Shown in pieces: positions 33,808-38,667 of a DNA stretch of 38,667 nucleotides. A program made the position numbers and the translations under genes. The notes under the pieces are model-generated. The model did not search any database. It saw only the letters and a program-made list of their open reading frames with translations, and was not told where the DNA came from. The stretch comes from Serpentinimonas sp. GTDB taxonomy: Bacteria > Pseudomonadota > Gammaproteobacteria > Burkholderiales > Burkholderiaceae_C. The DNA is taken from NCBI GenBank assembly GCA_025458665.1, contig JALOSG010000004.1, forward strand, positions 1 to 38,667. The letters are read 5' to 3'. Each line of letters opens with the position of its first letter. Positions within the stretch are counted from its first letter, which is position 1.

Positions 33808-34772
33808 AGTTTCCCGGCAACAAGCGCCTGCGCGCCAGTCTGGCTTCCCGGCTGCCTGCCTGCGTTGCGGTGGCCCTGCTGTGGGCCGTTCCGCTCGCCG
33901 TCCAGGCCAACCCGGCAGCACTGGCTGCACCGGCTGCAGGCTCCGGCCCCGCGCTTGTTCGCATCACCGACGACCTCGGCCGGGTCCATCAGTTCGACCA
34001 GCGCCCGCAGCGCATCGTCAGCCTGTTGCCCTCGCTCACGGAAACCGTGTGTGCGCTGAACGCCTGCCAGCAGCTGGTGGGCGTGGACGATTACTCCAAT
34101 TGGCCTGCCGAGGTGCAGCGTCTGCCCCGGCTGGGTGGCGGCATCGATGCCAACCCGGAGCGGGTGCTGGCCCTGCAGCCCGACGTGGTGCTGGTGGCCA
34201 GTTCCTCGCGGGCCTTGCCGCGCTTGCAGGCCCTGGGCCTGAAGGTGCTGGCGCTGGAGCCCAAGACCCAGGCCGACGCCCAGCGCGTGTTCCTGCAGGT
34301 GGCCGCTTTGCTGTCCGTTCCACAGGCCGATGCTGCTGCCCGCTGGCAGGCCATGGACGCCGAGGTGTCCGCCATCACCGGTGCGTGGCGGGCGACCCGT
34401 GCACCGAGTGCCCCGCCGGTCAAGGTGTATTTCGAAGTGAACAGCGCGCCCTACGCGGCCGCGCCGTCCTCTTTCATTGGCCAGATGCTGGCGCGCTTCG
34501 GGGTGCAGAACATCGTGCCCGAGGGTCTGGGGCCGTTCCCGCGCATCAACCCCGAACTGGTGGTGCGTGCTCAGCCCGACGTGATCATGGTGAGCGATCG
34601 CAACCCCCAGGGCATGGCGCAGCGCCCGGGCTGGCACAGCGTTCCCGCCGTGCGGCTGCAGCGCGTTTGCCTGTTCAGCCCGGAGCAGGGCGATGTGCTG
34701 GTGCGCCCCGGTCCGCGCATGGCCGAGGCGGCCCAACTGCTGTCCGACTGCCTGAAGGCGCAGGTGCCATGA
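33804..34772 (+). CDS. btuF: Cobalamin ABC transporter periplasmic binding protein BtuF
   Basis: A 322-residue binding protein with an N-terminal signal sequence (basic start, hydrophobic LPACVAVALLWAVPLAVQA, cleavage after about residue 35). The mature part has RITDDLGRVHQF, RIVSLLPSLTETVCALNA and GGIDANPERVLALQPDVVL, matching BtuF. It contrasts with the leaderless BtuF-like protein two genes upstream. It is coupled to both neighbours by four-base ATGA overlaps, so uptake genes and cobU form one transcription unit. Confidence 0.92.
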   Translation: MKFPGNKRLRASLASRLPACVAVALLWAVPLAVQANPAALAAPAAGSGPALVRITDDLGRVHQFDQRPQRIVSLLPSLTETVCALNACQQLVGVDDYSNWPAEVQRLPRLGGGIDANPERVLALQPDVVLVASSSRALPRLQALGLKVLALEPKTQADAQRVFLQVAALLSVPQADAAARWQAMDAEVSAITGAWRATRAPSAPPVKVYFEVNSAPYAAAPSSFIGQMLARFGVQNIVPEGLGPFPRINPELVVRAQPDVIMVSDRNPQGMAQRPGWHSVPAVRLQRVCLFSPEQGDVLVRPGPRMAEAAQLLSDCLKAQVP

Positions 34773-35800
34773 CCCTATCCCGTTCCGAGCCGCATCCTGA
34801 GGCTGGCCCCAGCAGGCGCCAGCGTTCACCTGCCGCTCTGGCACTGTGCCTGTTGCTGGCGGCGTTGGCGCTGGGCGTGCTGGCGCTGGGCGTGGGCAGC
34901 ACGGGCTTCGAGCCAATATGGCGCATGTGGCAAGACCCGCTGTCGGCGCAGATCGTCCACGACATTCGCGCACCCCGTACCCTGGGCGCCTTTGCCGCTG
35001 GCGCTTTGCTGGGTCTGGCAGGGGCGGTGGCGCAGGGGCTGTTCCGCAATCCGCTGGCCGATCCTTTTTTGCTGGGCAGCGCCTCGGGCGCTTCGGTGGG
35101 CGTGGCGGCGGCGCTGGCGGGCTGGGGTCTGTCGCCGCTGGCGGCAGGCTGGGCCTTGCGTCTGGGGCTTACTGGCGCTGCTTTTGTGGGGGCGGTGCTG
35201 GCGGTGTTGCTTACCCTGGTGCTGGCGCGCGGCGTGCAGCAGACCCTGCGCCTGCTGCTTGCCGGCGTGGTGGTGGGCGTGGTGCTCGGGGCGGTGACAT
35301 CGCTGATCACCCTGAGTGCGCCCGACACGCTGCAGGCCATGCAGGCCTTCATGCTGGGTTCCACCGCTTTCGTAGGCTGGCCGGCCGTGTGGCTCATGGT
35401 GCTGGTGTGGTGCGGGTGTACCGCGGTGGCCTGGGCGCTGGCGCGCCTGCTCGATGGCCTGGTGCTGGGCGAGGACAGTGCCGCCAGCCTGGGCCTGCCG
35501 GTGGCGCCGCTGCGGGCCGCGCTGGTGGCCGTGATGGCACTGGCCACTGGCGCCGCTGTAGCGCAGACGGGCTTGATTGCATTCGTCGGGCTGGCCGCGC
35601 CGCATCTGGTGCGCTCGCTGGTGGCTGCCGGACATGGCTGGCTGGTGCTGCTTTCGGGCCTCATGGGCGGGTTATTGCTGCTGGTGGCCGATGCGCTGGC
35701 CCGCGCCGTGGTGTCGCCGGAAGAGTGGCCCGTGGGCGTGCTCACGGCGCTGCTGGGCGGCGGCTATCTGTTGTGGCTCATGCACCGGCGGGCAGCGTGA
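34769..35800 (+). CDS. btuC: Cobalamin ABC transporter permease BtuC
   Basis: A 343-residue FecCD/BtuC-family permease with about ten membrane segments. Family stretches are IRAPRTLGAFAAGALLGLAGAVAQGLFRNPLADPFLLG with SASGASVG, AFMLGSTAFVGWP, and the ATPase-contacting AQTGLIAFVGLAAPHLVR segment (about residues 264-282). It forms the dimeric channel with BtuD. The start at 34769 overlaps the btuF stop; the longer upstream frame is a btuF shadow. The TGA shares one base with the btuD ATG. Confidence 0.94.
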   Translation: MTLSRSEPHPEAGPSRRQRSPAALALCLLLAALALGVLALGVGSTGFEPIWRMWQDPLSAQIVHDIRAPRTLGAFAAGALLGLAGAVAQGLFRNPLADPFLLGSASGASVGVAAALAGWGLSPLAAGWALRLGLTGAAFVGAVLAVLLTLVLARGVQQTLRLLLAGVVVGVVLGAVTSLITLSAPDTLQAMQAFMLGSTAFVGWPAVWLMVLVWCGCTAVAWALARLLDGLVLGEDSAASLGLPVAPLRAALVAVMALATGAAVAQTGLIAFVGLAAPHLVRSLVAAGHGWLVLLSGLMGGLLLLVADALARAVVSPEEWPVGVLTALLGGGYLLWLMHRRAA

Positions 35801-36600
35801 TGCTGGAGGCACGCAATCTCTCGGTGTCCCTGGGTACAGGGCGTTTGCGGCGGCAGGTGCTTTGCGGCCTGAACGTCGAAGTATCCGCAGGGCGCTGGAC
35901 CTGTGTGCTTGGCCCCAACGGGTCGGGCAAATCTACCTTGCTCAAAACACTGGCGGGTGTGTGGCATGCGGGGGGCGTTGGGGCTGGCGCCCAGGTGCAA
36001 GGCGACGTGTTGCTGCGGGGTGCTCCGTTGTCCCGCCTGCCGGCGCGCCAGCGCGCACAGACCGTGGCCTGGCTGGCGCAGGGCGAGCCGGAGGCCACCG
36101 CCAACGACCTGTCGGCCTACGACGTGGCCATGCTGGGCCGCCTGCCACACCGGGGTTGGCTGGCCGCCCCGGGGCCGCAAGACCACGCTGCGGTGGAGCA
36201 GGCGCTGCGCCGTACCCACGCCTGGGACTGGCGCCACAGGCCGCTGGGCGCCTTGTCGGGCGGCGAGCGCCAGCGAGTGCTGCTGGCCCGCTTGCTGGCG
36301 GTGCAGGCCAGCGTGCTGCTCATGGACGAACCCATTGCCAACCTGGACCCCCCGCACCAGGCCGACTGGCTGCGGCTGGTGCGCGATTTGGTGAAGCAAG
36401 GCCACACGGTGGTGAGCGTGCTGCACGATGTGAGTCTGGCTCTGCTGGCCGATGATCTGGTATTGCTGCGCCAGGGAGTGGTACACCATGCGGGCCCCAG
36501 CCACAGCGAAGCCGCCCGCGCAGCCATTGAATCCGTGTTCGACCACCGCCTTCGCCTCGTGCGCACGGAGGAGGGCGGCTGGGTGGCGGCCCCCTGCTGA
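35800..36600 (+). CDS. btuD: Cobalamin ABC transporter ATPase BtuD
   Basis: A 266-residue ABC ATPase. Walker A GPNGSGKSTLLKTLAG is at about residues 40-55. The Q-loop region is VAWLAQGEP, the signature LSGGERQRVLLARLLA, Walker B VLLMDEPIANLD and the switch His is in VLHDVSLAL. The spacing and sequence fit the FepC/BtuD family of iron-chelate and B12 importers. It completes the BtuFCD importer. The 70-bp gap to cobT (36601-36670) holds no clear promoter or hairpin. Confidence 0.92.
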   Translation: MLEARNLSVSLGTGRLRRQVLCGLNVEVSAGRWTCVLGPNGSGKSTLLKTLAGVWHAGGVGAGAQVQGDVLLRGAPLSRLPARQRAQTVAWLAQGEPEATANDLSAYDVAMLGRLPHRGWLAAPGPQDHAAVEQALRRTHAWDWRHRPLGALSGGERQRVLLARLLAVQASVLLMDEPIANLDPPHQADWLRLVRDLVKQGHTVVSVLHDVSLALLADDLVLLRQGVVHHAGPSHSEAARAAIESVFDHRLRLVRTEEGGWVAAPC

Positions 36601-36670
36601 ACCACGTTGGAACTGCCACCGCTGCACCCCAGCTATCTGATCCACTCTGCTTATTCCTACCAGCCATTCC

Positions 36671-37843
36671 ATGAACCCCACCGAATTCCAGCCCACCGCC
36701 TTCTCTGCCGTGCCAGTCGGCTTCAAACTCCCCACCCTCATCGACCTGACCGACCCCGACCTGTCCCAGCGCCTGCAGGCACGGCTGGACAACAAAACCA
36801 AGCCCGTGGGGTCCCTGGGTCGGCTGGAGGCGCTGGCTGTGCGCTTGGGCCTCATTCTGGGCACCTTGCGCCCGGAACTGCACCACCCGCAAATGGTGGT
36901 GTTTGCCGCCGATCACGGCCTCGCTGCCCACGGCGTTTCGGCCTACCCCAGCGATGTCACCTGGCAGATGGTGAGCAACTTTCTGGCGGGCGGTGCCGCC
37001 GTGAGCGTGCTCGCGCGCCAGCATGGCCTGGCGCTCACTGTGGTGGATTGCGGCGTGCGCCACGACTTCCCCGCCCACCCGCAGCTGCAGGCACGCAAGG
37101 TGGCACCGGGTACGCAGGACATGCTGCAGGCCATGGCCATGACACCGCGCCAGTGCGCACAGGCCCTGCAGCACGGCATGGACCTGGTGCGCGAGTTGCC
37201 CGGCAACGTGCTGTTACTGGGTGAGATGGGCATAGGCAACACCTCTGCAGCTTCCTTGTTGCTGGCCCAGCTCACAGGCAGGGATCTGGCCGACTGCACC
37301 GGCGCAGGCACAGGCCTGACCGAGGCCGGCTTGCAAGCCAAGCTGCAGGTGCTGCGCGGGGTGCAGCAGCGCCACCAGAAGGATCTGGATGCCGCGCGCG
37401 CCAGTGGGCTCCTGAAGCCCGAGGCGTGGGGCGGTACCGGTGCGGGCGTGGTAGCGCGCCACGAGGCGGCCGCGCTGTTCACGCTGGCCTCGCTGGGTGG
37501 GCTGGAGGTGGCCACCATGGTGGGCGCTGTCCTGCAGGCCGCGTTCGAGCGCAAGGTGATTCTGGTGGATGGATTCATCGCTTCGGCGGCCGTCATGGCG
37601 GCGGCGGCGCTGCGCCCGCAGGTGCTGCAGCGCTGCGTGTTTGCGCACCGCTCCAGCGAGCATGCGCACGGCCTGTTGCTGGAACACCTCAAGGCCGAAC
37701 CGCTGCTCGATTGGGGCTTGCGCCTGGGTGAGGGCTCTGGGGCGGCGCTGGCGTGGCCGCTGGTGGCATCGGCCAGCCGCATCCTCATCGAGATGGCCAG
37801 TTTCGAGGACGCGGGCGTATCCCGCCAGGCCAGCGGAGCCTAG
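36671..37843 (+). CDS. cobT: Nicotinate-nucleotide--dimethylbenzimidazole phosphoribosyltransferase CobT
   Basis: A 390-residue CobT, which makes alpha-ribazole phosphate for the lower ligand of cobalamin. Characteristic segments are DNKTKPVGSLGRLE, VVFAADHGLAAHGVSAYP, GEMGIGNTSAAS and LVDGFIASAA. The catalytic Glu is expected to be Glu354 in RLGEGSGAAL. It is slightly longer than the usual 350 residues because of a 20-25-residue N-terminal extension; a start nearer TLIDLTDPDL is not offered by a good ATG. No Shine-Dalgarno sequence is visible at 36671. Confidence 0.94.
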   Translation: MNPTEFQPTAFSAVPVGFKLPTLIDLTDPDLSQRLQARLDNKTKPVGSLGRLEALAVRLGLILGTLRPELHHPQMVVFAADHGLAAHGVSAYPSDVTWQMVSNFLAGGAAVSVLARQHGLALTVVDCGVRHDFPAHPQLQARKVAPGTQDMLQAMAMTPRQCAQALQHGMDLVRELPGNVLLLGEMGIGNTSAASLLLAQLTGRDLADCTGAGTGLTEAGLQAKLQVLRGVQQRHQKDLDAARASGLLKPEAWGGTGAGVVARHEAAALFTLASLGGLEVATMVGAVLQAAFERKVILVDGFIASAAVMAAAALRPQVLQRCVFAHRSSEHAHGLLLEHLKAEPLLDWGLRLGEGSGAALAWPLVASASRILIEMASFEDAGVSRQASGA

Positions 37844-37845
37844 CC

Positions 37846-38667
37846 GTGCAGCCCGTGAAGCACTTCCTGCTGGCGGTGCAGTTTTTCACCCGCGTACCGG
37901 TCACAGGCCGCCTGGCCGCCTGGGTGGGTTACAGCCCGGCCATGTTGCAGGCCAGCGCGGCCTATTTCCCGGCGGTGGGCTGGCTGGTGGGCGGCGCCAC
38001 CGCGCTGCTTCTGTACGGGCTGCTGCTGGCGTTGCCCCCTGTGGCCGTGGCGCCCGCCAGCGCATGGGTGGCGGCGGTGTTGTCCACCGCGTTCGGGCTG
38101 TTGCTCACCGGAGCGTTCCACGAGGACGGTCTGGCCGATCTGGCCGATGGCCTGGGCGGCAGCCTTAACCGCGACCGCGCTCTGGAGATCATGAAAGACT
38201 CGCGCATAGGCACGTTTGGCGCTGCCGCGCTGGGCATGGCGTTGCTGGCCAAGGTGGCCTTGCTGGCGGTGCTGGCGCAGGTGCAGCCCCTGCTGGCCGT
38301 GCTGGGTTTGTTCGGCGCGCATGTGGTCTCTCGCACCATGCCGCTGCTGGTCATTGCCCTGCTGCGGCATGTGGAGCAGCCAGGCTCGCGTTCCAAGCCG
38401 CTGGCCGACCGCATCACGGTTCCGGCGCTGGCCCTGGGCCTGCTGCAGTGCGCGTTCACGCTGGTGCTGCTGGCGTGGCTGGGGCCGCAGTGGGCAGGGC
38501 CTGTGGCCGGCTGGCCATGGTGGGGCGCCGGCACGCTGCTGGCCCTGCTGGGCGCAGCGGCGGTGGCTTGGCGCCTCAAAGTGCGCTTGCAAGGCTTCAC
38601 CGGGGACGGGCTGGGCGCCACCCAGCAAGTGGCCGAGGTGGCATTCCTGCTGGGACTGGCGTTGTGC
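37846..38667 (+). CDS. cobS: Adenosylcobinamide-GDP ribazoletransferase CobS (3' end outside window)
   Basis: 274 codons are visible from GTG 37846, two bases after the cobT stop, with GGAG nine bases upstream; a second GTG is three codons further on. The protein begins KHFLLAVQFFTRVPV and has the CobS active-site segments TGAFHEDGLADLADGLGG (with the Mg-binding Asp residues) and MKDSRIGTFGAAALG, plus several membrane helices. It joins adenosylcobinamide-GDP to alpha-ribazole in the inner membrane. The window ends inside EVAFLLGLAL, a few residues before the usual C-terminus. Confidence 0.93.
   Translation, partial: MQPVKHFLLAVQFFTRVPVTGRLAAWVGYSPAMLQASAAYFPAVGWLVGGATALLLYGLLLALPPVAVAPASAWVAAVLSTAFGLLLTGAFHEDGLADLADGLGGSLNRDRALEIMKDSRIGTFGAAALGMALLAKVALLAVLAQVQPLLAVLGLFGAHVVSRTMPLLVIALLRHVEQPGSRSKPLADRITVPALALGLLQCAFTLVLLAWLGPQWAGPVAGWPWWGAGTLLALLGAAAVAWRLKVRLQGFTGDGLGATQQVAEVAFLLGLALC

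Noticed and set aside
32277..34973. An 898-codon minus-strand open frame opposite the btuF-like, cobU and btuF genes
   Set aside because: Antisense shadow; the coupled plus-strand cobalamin genes account for the region.

Overview
This is a GC-rich, tightly packed chromosomal stretch. Protein resemblances, the 6S RNA beside zapA, the SWIB protein with a histone-H1-like tail, DUF2189/DUF2788 proteins and a cobalamin cluster of cobU-btuFCD-cobT-cobS type point to a betaproteobacterium of the order Burkholderiales, most likely family Comamonadaceae (inference; no 16S or other diagnostic marker is present). I see no insertion sequence, prophage, CRISPR array, integrase or base-composition island.

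Layout. 1-2.3 kb: the tail of an unknown gene, tRNA-Ser(GGA) with its own promoter and terminator, then a DUF2237 protein, a QmcA-type SPFH protein and its NfeD partner (minus strand). 2.3-4.9 kb: a PLP-dependent basic amino acid decarboxylase and a YdcH-type small protein (plus). 4.9-11.3 kb: fabI (minus), divergent from a yejABEF-type oligopeptide ABC importer operon. 11.4-15 kb: a DUF2189 membrane protein, a DUF2788 small membrane protein and an isolated GspE/PilB-type ATPase. 15-20.5 kb: a minus-strand acyl-CoA catabolism operon (3-hydroxyacyl-CoA dehydrogenase, enoyl-CoA hydratase, a Crp/Fnr regulator, an aminoglycoside-phosphotransferase-fold kinase and an acyl-CoA dehydrogenase). 20.6-28.2 kb: a FimV-like protein with a coding minisatellite, a D-2-hydroxyacid dehydrogenase, an MFS transporter, a ThDP enzyme, the SWIB/H1-like protein and an RraA-family protein. 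28.3-30.1 kb: a TauE/SafE permease, 6S RNA, zapA and a zapB-like gene. 30.1 kb to the end: a cobalamin riboswitch followed by a cobalamin uptake and salvage cluster: TonB receptor (btuB, broken), a leaderless BtuF-like protein, cobU, btuF, btuC, btuD, cobT and cobS (cut by the window end).

How the parts work together. The last 8.5 kb would import cobalamin or cobinamide across both membranes and finish it to adenosylcobalamin. The receptor gene at its head is split by a frame change that looks like a short internal deletion, while everything downstream is intact. The kinase/acyl-CoA dehydrogenase pair in the 15-20.5 kb operon corresponds to the two halves of animal ACAD10/ACAD11 and resembles the LvaA/LvaC pair of levulinate degradation. 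I therefore infer that this operon degrades 4-hydroxy (or related hydroxy) acids through a phosphorylated acyl-CoA; this is the most interesting functional hypothesis here. Smaller points are a back-to-back divergent promoter pair built on an inverted repeat between zapB and the riboswitch, three 11-bp repeats at the start of the kinase gene, and a GspE-like ATPase with an unassigned, possibly duplicated N-terminal region.
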